Of a stretch of DNA of 64,000 nucleotides, positions 8,253-17,299 are shown in pieces. The notes below the pieces were generated by a model. It was given only the letters and a program-made list of their open reading frames with translations, had not been told where the DNA came from and did no database searches. A program made the position numbers and the translations under genes. Origin of the DNA: Microbulbifer litoralis (GTDB lineage: Bacteria; Pseudomonadota; Gammaproteobacteria; Pseudomonadales; Cellvibrionaceae); contig NZ_JALKCV010000002.1 in the NCBI RefSeq assembly GCF_023634065.1, positions 62,001 through 126,000 on the forward strand, given 5' to 3'. Position 1 is the first letter of the stretch. Each line of letters starts with the position of its first letter.

Positions 8253-9542
8253 TCAATTCTGCGCTTTCTTGTATTTCCGATACTCTTCCCAGAGCTTTTC
8301 ACGCAACTCGGGGTCCGATTCGCGCATTGCGGCCTCGCGGATCTGCCGCGCCACCACATCGTCGTCGTCGCCCTGGGGAATGTCCGCGGGGACCACCGGT
8401 GTGGTACCCGTGTGGTTGTACTCGCCCTTGCGCCCCTTGGTGGGCATGCCCGGGCCGGTGGCCTGGCCGCTGGAGTTGTTCTGTTCCGGACCGCCGCCCT
8501 CGCCGCCACCGCCGGGCGGTGCGGGGATTTCCGCTTCCGCGGATTCGATCAGGTCTTCGAGGGACTCCCCGGGCGGCGGTGCCTCCTCGCCGTCGGCGCC
8601 CTGGTCCTCGGCGGAGGCGGGGCGATTGCGCACATAATCGCGCTCGCGCAGGATCATGCCGTCGTAGCTGGCCATGGTGGAGTCGAATTCGCCCTCCAGT
8701 TCCGCCACGCGCTCCGCCGACGATGCCGGGGCCTCGTTGGGCGCGCCGCCACTCTGCGAGGCCGGGCCGCCGGCACTGGAGCGCGCACCGCCCGCCGCCG
8801 AGGGCTGCCCGCCGGCGGAGGCGCTGCTGGCCGAGGCGGCGCTGTCGGAGGCGGAGGCACTGCTGGATGCGGCGCTGCTGCTCGAGGAAGCGCTGCTGGA
8901 ACTGCTGGGGCTCGAGGAACTGGAGGAGGCGCTGCTGGATGACGCTGTCTGTTCCTCTTCCGAGAAGTCGACCTCGTCCGGCGGTTCGCCCTCGCTGTCA
9001 GTGGACGGATCCGGCGGCATGCGGCTCTCCTGCGGGCGCTGGTCGGACTCGTTGTACACCGGCGAGGAGCGCTCGCCGCGCGCGGTCGGGTCGGGCATGC
9101 TGTCGCCGGCGGAACGGCTCCGCCGGGAGGAGGACTGCTCGCCGCTGCGGGAGGCGGTGGTGTCGCTGCTGCTGGATTCGCTGCCGGAGTTGATGGTGGG
9201 CATGCTGGAACTCGGCTGGCTGCTGCTGGTGCTGCCGGGCATGCCCTGGCTCGGCTGGCTCGACGAACTGCTGGACGGCATACTGCTGCTGGCCGTCTGC
9301 GACTGGCTCTGGCTGCTGCTCGGGGAGCTGCTGGAAGAGCTCGATTGCGATTGCGACTGGGATTGAGATTGGGAGGACGAGCTGGACGAGGATTGCGACT
9401 GCGACGGCTGCGCCGGCGGCTGTTGCTGGGTCTGCTGGCTCTTGCAACCGGCGACAACGGCGCCGAGCACCATCACCGACGCCAGGGTCCGCCATCTGGC
9501 ATTCCTGCGAAAATCCTCGGGTACCGCTTTCCATAGTGACAT
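8253..9542 (-). CDS. Extremely Ser/Gln-rich lipoprotein
   Basis: 429 residues. A lipoprotein signal ends in VVAGC near residue 33. Most of the mature protein is low complexity: long runs of alternating Ser/Gln, poly-Ser blocks, Ser/Ala-rich segments and acidic patches. The C-terminal ~130 residues are less biased and contain a Gly-rich patch (PPGGGGEGGGPEQ), then a charged end (REAAMRESDPELREKLWEEYRKYKKAQN). The low-complexity linker probably lets a lipid-anchored C-terminal domain reach far from its membrane; this is inference. It lies between the TonB-like TPR protein and the second lipoprotein on the same strand. Confidence 0.75.
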   Translation of the reverse strand: MSLWKAVPEDFRRNARWRTLASVMVLGAVVAGCKSQQTQQQPPAQPSQSQSSSSSSSQSQSQSQSQSSSSSSSPSSSQSQSQTASSSMPSSSSSSQPSQGMPGSTSSSQPSSSMPTINSGSESSSSDTTASRSGEQSSSRRSRSAGDSMPDPTARGERSSPVYNESDQRPQESRMPPDPSTDSEGEPPDEVDFSEEEQTASSSSASSSSSSPSSSSSASSSSSAASSSASASDSAASASSASAGGQPSAAGGARSSAGGPASQSGGAPNEAPASSAERVAELEGEFDSTMASYDGMILRERDYVRNRPASAEDQGADGEEAPPPGESLEDLIESAEAEIPAPPGGGGEGGGPEQNNSSGQATGPGMPTKGRKGEYNHTGTTPVVPADIPQGDDDDVVARQIREAAMRESDPELREKLWEEYRKYKKAQN

Positions 9543-9765
9543 TTTATCTCTCCTGAAGCGCCCGGGGCGCTGTCGGACATGAGCGATTTCTGCGACACAG
9601 GCCGGGGGGTGCCCGGCCTGTGGGGCAGCGGCTGAAAAGCGGCCGCTGCTACTGGGTTGTCTGGAGTTGGACAGCGCTCGTTATACGGGGTTTGGCCGCT
9701 GTCGCCAGTCGGGCGCGAGAATCCCGCTCATTGCGGTCCCCGGAGGCGCCCTGTCGTCGATATCA

Positions 9766-11073
9766 TCAGTCGAAAACGAACCTCTGTACAATACCCGTGG
9801 TTTCCACCGGCTCGCCATTGACGAAGCGCGGGCGAAATTTCGCGCGCTTCAACACATTGCGCACCCGCGAGCGGATGCCGACGTTGTCGTCCGGCCTGGC
9901 GTGCAGTATCTCGATATTGCGCGCCTTGCCGAAGGCTGTCACATCGTAGGACACAGTCACGTAGGATTCCTCCAGCGCGGTTTTGTCCTCGTCCAGCATC
10001 GGCAGCGCGGGCAGTGCCGCCGGGCGGCCGAAAATATCCTCGATCTCCCGGTTGGTGGCGCCGTTGTCCCACAGTGCCTGGTAGGCCTCACCGTAGGTTT
10101 CCCGGGCCGAGTGCCACTTGTTGAACATCATGTACCAGTCGCCCAGTTCCACTTTGGCCTTGGCCGAGGCCGCCGGCGGCGACTGCGGGTTCTGCTGGTA
10201 GACATCGACAATACGCGCGATGGCTTTCTTGCCGGTGCTGAAGCTGTTCATGCGGTAGTGATCCAGTTTGGAGCGCCGCTGGGCGTCCATATTACCGCCG
10301 CCGAAGCTGGTGTTGACCACCACCGCCGGCTGCGGCTCGCCGTCGTAGGTGGCCAAATAGTAGTTGGTGGCCTTGAGGCCGCGCAGGGCCTCCACCAGGC
10401 GCAGGTCATTGGCGCCGAAGTTCTGGGTGATGATATCCACCGCCAGCTCGTAGAGATTGGTGGCACTGATCAGGTGCTCGAACAGGGTGGCGCCTTTCTC
10501 CTCGACGTAGGCCTGCAGATGCCAGCGGCTCAGATCGTTGATGACCGGCAGCATGCGCGGGTCCTTCTCGCCGAAATTGCGCGCGTGCAGCCAGTAGAGA
10601 TACTCCTGGTTGTCGTTGGCATCTTCCCACTGGCTGAGCGCAATCTGGCTTTCGATCATACGCTCGATCATGGGCGTCTGGTTCAGGGAGTAGAGGCCCT
10701 CGTTGACCCGGGTGATCAACATGGCGCGGCGGAACTCGCTGATGGCCTGTTCGTGGGCGCCCACTTCCTGCAGGGCCGTTGCCAGGCCCAGCAGCTCTTC
10801 GTCGATACCGGCGCCATAGGCGCCTCTTTCCGCTTCCAGTTCCTCAATGCGTTCCCGGTATTGGTCGACCACTTCGCTGGGTCGCAATTGACGCCGCCGG
10901 GGCTCGGCTGTTTTCAGTGGTTTTGAGGCGGCCTCTATGAAGGCGGGCGGAGGGGCGCTGGGATCGGTAATGATTGCGGCGCCATCTTCCGCGTAGGTGT
11001 TGCCACACAGCAGAGCTGTGGCTGTAAACATCAAGCCGATAGCAAGGGTGCTGCTGAAATCTGTCTGTGTCAC
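9766..11073 (-). CDS. Periplasmic TPR-like protein with TonB-type C-terminal domain
   Basis: 435 residues. A signal peptide (cleavage near TYA-ED) is followed by a Pro-rich stretch and a long helical region with TPR-like features (LLGLATALQEVGAHEQAISEFRRAMLITR; AKVELGDWYMMFNKWHSARETYGEAYQALWD). The last ~80 residues resemble the C-terminal domain of TonB: YVTVSYDVTAFGKARNIEILHA, then RSRVRNVLKRAKFRPRFVNGEPVETTGIVQRFVF. It is the first gene of the minus-strand locus, and the 650-base region upstream should hold its promoter. TonB-like C-termini occur in many energised envelope systems; whether it contacts the ExbB/ExbD-like pair is unknown. Confidence 0.7.
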   Translation of the reverse strand: MTQTDFSSTLAIGLMFTATALLCGNTYAEDGAAIITDPSAPPPAFIEAASKPLKTAEPRRRQLRPSEVVDQYRERIEELEAERGAYGAGIDEELLGLATALQEVGAHEQAISEFRRAMLITRVNEGLYSLNQTPMIERMIESQIALSQWEDANDNQEYLYWLHARNFGEKDPRMLPVINDLSRWHLQAYVEEKGATLFEHLISATNLYELAVDIITQNFGANDLRLVEALRGLKATNYYLATYDGEPQPAVVVNTSFGGGNMDAQRRSKLDHYRMNSFSTGKKAIARIVDVYQQNPQSPPAASAKAKVELGDWYMMFNKWHSARETYGEAYQALWDNGATNREIEDIFGRPAALPALPMLDEDKTALEESYVTVSYDVTAFGKARNIEILHARPDDNVGIRSRVRNVLKRAKFRPRFVNGEPVETTGIVQRFVFD

Positions 11074-11725
11074 GGTTGAACCACTTCTGTTCCATGTTGT
11101 GCTTCACCCGGTTCTGCGCACGGCGCAGAACTGCGGGCACGGATTCCGCTCGGGCCCGCGGGCCGTGCGGATTCTCTCTCCCTGAAGTGTGGTTCTCTCT
11201 TGTTCCCTGACTGTGCCCGGAGTGTTTTTTCCGGTGCCCGGTGGTGGGTCCTGGCGCCGCCACCTGCAATAACGCGCCCGGGCCCGCTTCGGGGCTTTCG
11301 CGGCTGCGTATCTCTGAGTATAGCTAACCGGTTTATACACCCGTCCAAGGTGGCGGTTAATCCACCCGCCTTGCGCTGGCATTGTGTCCGGTCGCAAATC
11401 GGTTGCTCTGTCCTGAAGAGCTTGGACCCCTGACGCGCTGGCCGTTAGTGGAATATTAGGAAACAGGCGTCAGAATTTTTGTGTACTGGTTATTGAATCG
11501 AGACTCCTGTACAGATTTTGTGCGCATCGATCCCCGGCGCCTACGCTGGTGGCGGCCCAATCGCGGCAAGCGGGCGCCAGACTGACCGCTGGCGAGATTA
11601 TTGTCCTAATTTAAGAGGCCATACCTGTGGCACTGTGCGTAAAATCGGACCCTGATGGGCCGTATATTTGGATTGCTGGCGGGCAAGCGCCATAATCAGC
11701 GCATCGGAATGACAGGAGAGAGTCG
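11074..11725. other. Divergent intergenic region, no gene seen
   Basis: About 650 bases between the divergently transcribed envelope locus and the branched-chain aminotransferase gene. No convincing coding region, repeat or terminator was recognised. It must contain both divergent promoters, but I could not assign -35/-10 boxes with confidence. Confidence 0.5.
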
Positions 11726-12802
11726 GTGAGCATTTACATTGACCCCGCCGTGGCCACCAGCCTGCGCGGATTCGAGATGCCCGAGAAGCTGGGCTTTGGC
11801 AAGGTGATGGCGCCGGTGATGTTCCGGGCCGTGTGCCAGGACGGCTGCTGGAGCCCCGGCCAGTTGGTGCCGTATGCGCCGCTGGCGTTGGACCCGGCGG
11901 CGAAGGTACTGCACTACGCGCAGTCCTGTTTTGAGGGTATGAAGGCCTACCGCATGCAGGGCGGCGGCGTGGGGCTGTTCCGGCCCGAGCGCAATGCGGC
12001 GCGCATGGCGCATTCGGCCGAACGGCTGTGCATGCCGGCGGTGCCCGAGTCCCTGTTCATGGACGGTGTGCGCGCAGTGACCGCTTACTGCGCCAACCTG
12101 GTGCCGGCCAACAGCGGCGAGTCCCTCTACCTGCGCCCCTTCCTGATGGGCACCCAGCCGGATCTCTCGGTGTCCGCCAGCAGTTCCTACGAGTTCTACG
12201 TGATTGCCAGCCCGTCCGAGGCCTATCACCCCGGCAACATGCGCCTGTGGGTGGAGCGGGAGGACTCCCGCGCGGCCCTCGGTGGTACCGGCGACAGCAA
12301 GGTCGGTGGCAACTACGCCGCCTCGCTGCAGAGTATTGCGCGGCTGAAGGCGCGGGGCTACGACCAGTCCCTGTGGCTGAACCCGGGCAACCGGCGCACG
12401 GTGGATGAACTCTCCGGGATGAATTTCTTCGCCGTGATCAATGGCGAGTTGCACACACCGGCCCTGAACGGCTCCATTCTCGAGGGGGTTACCCGGGATT
12501 CGCTGATCGACCTGGCGCGGGAGCTGGACTACCCGGTGCGGGAGCGGGAGATCGATATCGACGAGCTGCTGGAACTGGTGCAGTCCGGCCGCTGCGAAGA
12601 GGCCTTTGCCTGCGGCACCGCGGCGATTGTCAGCCCGATCAGCGTCTTCGGCGACGGCGAGCGCGAGTACACACCGGCACAGGCCCCGGGACCGGTGGCG
12701 CAGCGGTTGCGCGCGGCGCTGCTGGATATCCAGGAAGGGCGCGCCGGGGACCCGTTCGGCTGGATGCAGGCCGTTGAGGTGGCCGACCCCAGCGAGCGGT
12801 AA
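11726..12802 (+). CDS. ilvE: Branched-chain amino acid aminotransferase
   Basis: 358 residues from a GTG preceded by AGGAGAG. The protein catalyses the PLP-dependent final step of valine, leucine and isoleucine synthesis and the first step of their breakdown. It matches the ~360-residue BCAT II class: YAQSCFEGMKAYR near residue 70, FRPERNAARM, YLRPFLMGT, the PLP lysine in GDSKVGGNYAASL, and GTAAIVSPI near the C-terminus. It is monocistronic in appearance, with a perfect palindrome just downstream. Confidence 0.93.
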   Translation: MSIYIDPAVATSLRGFEMPEKLGFGKVMAPVMFRAVCQDGCWSPGQLVPYAPLALDPAAKVLHYAQSCFEGMKAYRMQGGGVGLFRPERNAARMAHSAERLCMPAVPESLFMDGVRAVTAYCANLVPANSGESLYLRPFLMGTQPDLSVSASSSYEFYVIASPSEAYHPGNMRLWVEREDSRAALGGTGDSKVGGNYAASLQSIARLKARGYDQSLWLNPGNRRTVDELSGMNFFAVINGELHTPALNGSILEGVTRDSLIDLARELDYPVREREIDIDELLELVQSGRCEEAFACGTAAIVSPISVFGDGEREYTPAQAPGPVAQRLRAALLDIQEGRAGDPFGWMQAVEVADPSER

Positions 12803-12812
12803 TCCATGCATA

Positions 12813-12834
12813 GCGATGGGGGCGCCCCCATCGC
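12813..12834. terminator. Perfect GC palindrome downstream of ilvE
   Basis: Each 11-base arm reads GCGATGGGGGC and its exact complement follows with no loop. It lies 10 bases after the ilvE stop. It could end transcription or stabilise the 3' end, but there is no clear T-run after it, so it is not a textbook intrinsic terminator. Confidence 0.4.
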
Positions 12835-13106
12835 CAGTTCGCACCACGTCGAGTTGATCGGTATCAGTACTGCCCGCCGACTGTTTCCAGCAGAAACGCA
12901 TATGTAATCTTTTCCGCCAAAGCGCCGGGAGCCGTTGACTTGGGCGACCGCAGTGCTACAAATGGGCTGGAAACAAGAATAAATGCTGGAACTCTGGGAA
13001 TGGCCTCTGGGCAGTATTCCTCACTTTGACGAGCAGTATCCAGATCAATTTGAGCAGCTAGGTCCTCTCTCGGGGTTCCTCACAATCGTGAGTGAGGAGA
13101 ATCGGG

Positions 13107-13700
13107 ATGTTGAGCCATATGTACGGACTGCTGGTACAGCCGCGCAGGCAGTGGCAGCATATTGGCGGGTTGCCTGAAAAGGCGCTGCGCCGCCAGGTCC
13201 CCTATGTGATCGTACTGGCGCTGTTGCCGGCGCTGGCCTGGTATTTCGGCACCACGCAAGTGGGCTGGAGTATCGGTGGCGAACAGCGGCGCATCACCAG
13301 CGACAGCGCCCTGTCCCTGGTGGCGGTGTTCTACTGCACCATGGTGCTGGCGGTCATTGCCGTCGGCTATTTCATTCACTGGATGGCAAAAACCTACGGC
13401 GCCCGCAGCTACCCGATGAAGGGTATGGTGATCGCCGGTTTTACCGCCACGCCCATCTTTATCGCCGGGGTCGCCGGCCTCTACCCCCTGTTGTGGCTGG
13501 ATATTCTGCTGGCGATGCTGGCGGTGGCCTACGCCGTCTACCTGCTCTACACCGGCATCCCGATCGTGATGGGGGTGTCGGAAGAGCGGGGTTTCCTGTT
13601 TGCCAGCGCGATCGTCACCGTATCGCTGGTGGTGGCAGTGCTGGTGATGGTGGGAACGGTGCTCTTCTGGAGTTACGTCGCCGCGCCGGTATTCCACTGA
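13107..13700 (+). CDS. YIP1-family integral membrane protein
   Basis: 197 residues from the ATG at 13107, which has AGGAG seven bases upstream; a GTG at 13092 is in frame but lies before that ribosome site. About five membrane helices start near residue 32 (VPYVIVLALLPALAWYFG), and the N-terminal MYGLLVQPRRQWQHI is typical of bacterial YIP1-domain proteins. The function of bacterial members is unknown. It has no obvious operon partner. Confidence 0.8.
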   Translation: MLSHMYGLLVQPRRQWQHIGGLPEKALRRQVPYVIVLALLPALAWYFGTTQVGWSIGGEQRRITSDSALSLVAVFYCTMVLAVIAVGYFIHWMAKTYGARSYPMKGMVIAGFTATPIFIAGVAGLYPLLWLDILLAMLAVAYAVYLLYTGIPIVMGVSEERGFLFASAIVTVSLVVAVLVMVGTVLFWSYVAAPVFH

Positions 13701-13727
13701 ATATGGCGCCCGCAACGTAGCCGCCTT

Positions 13728-13806
13728 GATGCGTACGCTGCTCCGCTTTACCCATCCTGCGTAAACTGCACCGTAGCCCGGATGAAGCGCAGCGGAATCC
13801 GGGGCT
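13728..13806. repeat. Two dispersed repeat fragments
   Basis: The first fragment is a half copy of the GCTCCGCTTTACCCATCCT-type palindrome seen near 19.7 and 20.9 kb. The second begins GTAGCCCGGATGAAGCGCAG and continues to ATCCGGG; the same core begins each 112-bp unit of the tandem array at 24648. Both look like REP-family intergenic repeats. Confidence 0.65.
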
Positions 13807-13863
13807 GGTAGCCGCAACGCAACAGGGCCCGGGCTCCAGCTTTGCAGCGTGCCGGCCCTGCCA

Positions 13864-14346
13864 TCACGGCGTATAGCGGTACACCAGCCGGTAACCATTC
13901 GCCAGCACCACTTGCCGGCTTTCGCGGCTGCCGCGATCCAGCTCGACCTTCAGCAGTGACCGTACCACCTGTTTCGGTTCGGTATCGATGCAGTGCATTT
14001 TCATCGCCTCGATATTCCTGTCCGCACTGATCACCGCGTGTTCAACAATCTGCAGCGACAGCCGCTCGCCGTCGGCGCGAACCTGGTAGCCGGGGCCGCT
14101 GGCCAGCGGCAGGCTGTACCTGATTGCGCCCCAGGGGCCGTCGCAGCGGATGGCCTTGTATTCCCGCGGAGGCGCTTCCCCGCGGATGACGCCGGAGTCG
14201 AATGACTCGAATGTTTCGCCGAGTTCCCGGCTGGCCGAGTAGCGGGCGCCGTTTGCCGTGACGATTTCAAGCTCCAGGGTTTCCGTTGCCATCGCGTTGC
14301 CGCACAGGAAAACGGAGACAAGCGGGATCAGGTGGCGGGCTTTCAT
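13864..14346 (-). CDS. Hypothetical secreted protein
   Basis: 160 residues from the ATG at 14346; the long in-frame upstream extension has no signal and is not used. A signal peptide (MKARHLIPLVSVFLCGNAMA, cleavage before TE) precedes a beta-rich domain with two cysteines (AIRCDGPWG and MKMHCIDTE) that could form a disulfide. No family was recognised. It stands alone, between repeats and the divergent beta-helix lipoprotein gene. Confidence 0.65.
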   Translation of the reverse strand: MKARHLIPLVSVFLCGNAMATETLELEIVTANGARYSASRELGETFESFDSGVIRGEAPPREYKAIRCDGPWGAIRYSLPLASGPGYQVRADGERLSLQIVEHAVISADRNIEAMKMHCIDTEPKQVVRSLLKVELDRGSRESRQVVLANGYRLVYRYTP

Positions 14347-14604
14347 GGTGCTGGCGGTTGGTGAATATCCGGACACAGCAGAGACAGTACAGGGCCCCGA
14401 TTCCCCCGGCAAGCCGCTCAAATGTGTCCCGGAATGACCAGTGGCGCCGCCTTGCTGGCCCCGGGGCGATTGGATACTATCGAATGCGCCGAAGGCAGCC
14501 ATTTTCTGCGCGCCCAAGTTGGTACAAGCGTACACATTTGTGGTTGAGCAGTTCCGGGCGCGGGTGGCTGCCGTGCGAAATAACTCGAATAAAAGGAATA
14601 ACTC

Positions 14605-15921
14605 ATGAAGACCGCAGCCTATATCGGCGTGGCGCTCGCCGCAGTGCTGGCCGCCGCCTGCTCCCGGGACTCGGGCAGTGATGGCGCCCCTCAAGACACC
14701 ACCGAGGCCTCCGCCTCAGCCGATTTCCAGAAGAACCTGCTCAAGCAACTGATCTCCGCTGAGCCCGGGGATGTCATCGAACTGCCGGCGGGCGAATTCA
14801 GCCTCAACCGCAGCCTGTCGCTGAACGTCGATGGGGTGACCATTCGCGGCGCCGGCATGGACAAGACCATCCTGTCGTTCAAGGACCAGATCCAGGGGGC
14901 CGAGGGCCTGCTGGTCAACGCCAGTGACTTCACCATCGAAGACCTGGCAATCGAGGACACCATCGGCGACGCCCTGAAAGTGAACGAGGGCGAGAACATC
15001 ATCATCCGCAATATCCGCGTCGAGTGGACCAACGGCCCGGAGACCGAGAACGGTGCCTACGGTATCTACCCGGTGCAGACCAAAAACACCCTGGTGGAGG
15101 GGACGGTGGCCATCGGTGCCTCCGACGCCGGTATCTACGTCGGCCAGTCGCGGAATGTGATCGTTCGCAACAACCGCGCCGAGTACAACGTGGCCGGTAT
15201 CGAGATCGAAAACACCATCGGAGCCGACGTCTACGACAATGTGGCCACCAACAACACCGGCGGCATCCTGGTTTTCAATATGCCAAACCTGCCGCAGCCG
15301 GGGCACAGCACGCGCGTTTACAACAACCGGGTATTCGAGAACAACACCGACAACTTCGGCCACGAGGGCACACCGGTGGCCGCGGTGCCGGCGGGTTCCG
15401 GTGTGGTCATCAACTCCAACGACAACGTGGAGATCTTCGGCAACGAAATCGCCGACAACGATACCGCCAATGTGATCGTCAGCAGTTATTACATGGCCGG
15501 CTACTCCACCGACAAATCGACCCAGGAGAGCTTCGATCCCTACCCGGAGGGGATCTATATCTACGGCAACCAGTTCTCCGGCGGGGGCAGCTCCCCGGAC
15601 CATATTGAACTGAAGGCACTGAAACTGGCCAAGTTCGGCCTCGGTGGCAGTCTCCCGGACGTGCTCTGGGACGGCGTGGTCAACCGCGACAAAATGGTGG
15701 ATGGCAAACTGCCCGACTCATTGAAGTTGTGTATCGACAACGGCGATGCCGGCATCCTCAATGTGGATTTTCCCAACGACTTCAAGAATATCTCCACCGA
15801 TATCGCGCCGCATCAATGCAGCCTGGAAAAGCTGCCGCAGATCGTGCTGGACTTCGACCAGCCGCAGCCCGAAGGTAAGGAAGAAAGTAACGTAGCAGCA
15901 CTCGAGGCGGCCGATGCGTAA
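14605..15921 (+). CDS. Parallel beta-helix repeat lipoprotein
   Basis: 438 residues. The lipoprotein signal ends LAAAC (Cys 19). The mature protein is a right-handed parallel beta-helix: repeated rungs such as VTIRGAGMDKTILSF, FTIEDLAIEDTIGDALKV, IIIRNIRVEW, VIVRNNRAEYNVAGIEIEN and VEIFGNEIADND. Members of this family (TIGR03805-like) are found next to SO2930-type cytochromes, exactly as here, where the next gene overlaps by 8 bases. It is probably anchored to the outer membrane. The substrate is unknown; a polysaccharide-binding or lyase-like role would be inference. Confidence 0.85.
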   Translation: MKTAAYIGVALAAVLAAACSRDSGSDGAPQDTTEASASADFQKNLLKQLISAEPGDVIELPAGEFSLNRSLSLNVDGVTIRGAGMDKTILSFKDQIQGAEGLLVNASDFTIEDLAIEDTIGDALKVNEGENIIIRNIRVEWTNGPETENGAYGIYPVQTKNTLVEGTVAIGASDAGIYVGQSRNVIVRNNRAEYNVAGIEIENTIGADVYDNVATNNTGGILVFNMPNLPQPGHSTRVYNNRVFENNTDNFGHEGTPVAAVPAGSGVVINSNDNVEIFGNEIADNDTANVIVSSYYMAGYSTDKSTQESFDPYPEGIYIYGNQFSGGGSSPDHIELKALKLAKFGLGGSLPDVLWDGVVNRDKMVDGKLPDSLKLCIDNGDAGILNVDFPNDFKNISTDIAPHQCSLEKLPQIVLDFDQPQPEGKEESNVAALEAADA

Positions 15922-17059
15922 AATCTCCTGGGGCGCGGTGCTGGCCCCGGCAATCCTGGCACTGGGGCTCGCGGGATGCGATGCCCCCCGCGAGCAGGTG
16001 ACGGTATTCGAGCGGGACGCCGTGCCGGCAAAACTCAGTGCCTGGCACCTGTTGGAAGTGATCGACGGCGAGCTGTCGCCGAATGCGGGCGTGACCCCCT
16101 ACGACCTGAACACGGCGCTGTTTACCGATTACGCCCACAAACTGCGTACGGTGTGGATGCCGGCGGGCAGTTCGGCCCGCTACGGTAAGGAGGATTTCGA
16201 CTACCCGGTGGGCACCGTCCTGAGCAAGACCTTCTACTACCCGAGAGGGGAAAACGGCGCGGTACTGCGCACGGACGATTACAGCAACGATTACGCAGCC
16301 GGCGGGGCCGGCCGCGCCCTGAACCTGAAGACGGTGCGGCTGGTGGAAACCCGCCTGCTGGTCCGGCGCGAAGAGGGATGGCAGGCGTTGCCCTACGTCT
16401 GGAACGATGCGCAGACCGAGGCCACGCTGGAAATTGCCGGCGACGCCAGCCGCATGCAACTGGTGGCGGAAAGCGGTGAAAGCCAACCGTTTACCTACGT
16501 GGTGCCGGATGCAAACCAGTGTGCCGGATGCCATGCCGACAATCACACCGCCAAAGCGGTACACCCACTGGGTCCGCGCGCGCGGCACCTGAATAAAGAG
16601 TACCGCTACGCAGAGGGCGTGCAGAACCAACTGGTGCACTGGCAACAGATCGGCTACCTGTCCGGCCTGCCGGAGTTCTCACAGATTCCGCGCAATGTGG
16701 ATTATGCCGATACCAGCCAGCCACTGGCGGTGCGCGCGCGCTCCTATCTGGATATCAACTGCGGCCACTGCCACAACCCGTCCGGGGCTGCGGATACTTC
16801 GGGCCTGATGCTGTATCACAGCGAGCGGGACATGCGTCGGTTGGGCGTGTGCAAACCGCCGGTGGCGGCGGGTACCGGCAGCGGCAATCGCCGCTTTGCG
16901 ATAGTGCCGGGTGCGCCGGGTCAATCGATCCTGAATTTCCGTGTGGAATCCACGGACCCCGGCGCCATGATGCCGGAACTCGGGCGCAGCCTGGTACACG
17001 AGGAGGGCACGGCGCTGTTGAGCGAGTGGGTCGCCTCTCTGTCGGGAAGCTGTTCCTGA
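15914..17059 (+). CDS. SO2930-family diheme c-type cytochrome lipoprotein
   Basis: 381 residues. The lipoprotein signal ends LGLAGC (Cys 22). Two c-type heme motifs are present: CAGCH near residue 202 and CGHCH near residue 283. The N-terminal region (VTPYDLNTALFTDYAHKLRTVWMP) is characteristic of the SO2930 family (TIGR03806-like). The gene overlaps the beta-helix lipoprotein gene, so the pair is probably co-transcribed and acts together at the cell surface or in the periplasm. The redox partner is unknown. Confidence 0.9.
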   Translation: MRKISWGAVLAPAILALGLAGCDAPREQVTVFERDAVPAKLSAWHLLEVIDGELSPNAGVTPYDLNTALFTDYAHKLRTVWMPAGSSARYGKEDFDYPVGTVLSKTFYYPRGENGAVLRTDDYSNDYAAGGAGRALNLKTVRLVETRLLVRREEGWQALPYVWNDAQTEATLEIAGDASRMQLVAESGESQPFTYVVPDANQCAGCHADNHTAKAVHPLGPRARHLNKEYRYAEGVQNQLVHWQQIGYLSGLPEFSQIPRNVDYADTSQPLAVRARSYLDINCGHCHNPSGAADTSGLMLYHSERDMRRLGVCKPPVAAGTGSGNRRFAIVPGAPGQSILNFRVESTDPGAMMPELGRSLVHEEGTALLSEWVASLSGSCS

Positions 17060-17103
17060 TATTTCAAGTTTCGGAGTTGAGAAGCCTTGAAAACAGGCGC
17101 AGA

Positions 17104-17208
17104 GCCGGGTGGCGTGGCCCTTTGCGGGACCTTATGAGACAGGGATGTCGATTAGAGCCTACAGGGAGGTACTTGCAGCGTGTCCCGCAAAGGGCCACGC
17201 CACCCGGC
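17104..17208. repeat. 105-bp element with perfect 27-bp inverted ends
   Basis: Left arm 17104-17130 and right arm 17182-17208 are exact reverse complements. The arm starts GCCGGGTGGCGTGGCCC and ends TTTGCGGGAC. They enclose 51 bases with internal near-repeats (ACAGGGATGT and ACAGGGAGGT). It lies between the convergent cytochrome and TetR genes, where it could act as a two-way terminator. It resembles miniature mobile or REP-type elements; no transposase is encoded. Confidence 0.75.
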
Positions 17209-17299
17209 GCCCCGATCTGACCCCCAAAACTTGAGCTGATACGAGTGTTGGAATCATGCGAGAAGGGCCCGCGCGATGCCGGGCCCGGACAGGCGCCGC

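Noticed and set aside
12983-13177. A 64-residue open frame upstream of the YIP1-family gene.
   Set aside because: It has no ribosome site, overlaps the well-supported YIP1 start region and has no recognisable features.
14286-14681. A 131-residue plus-strand frame between the secreted protein and the beta-helix lipoprotein gene.
   Set aside because: It overlaps the lipoprotein signal-peptide region in another phase and the divergent gene; composition is unlike a real protein.
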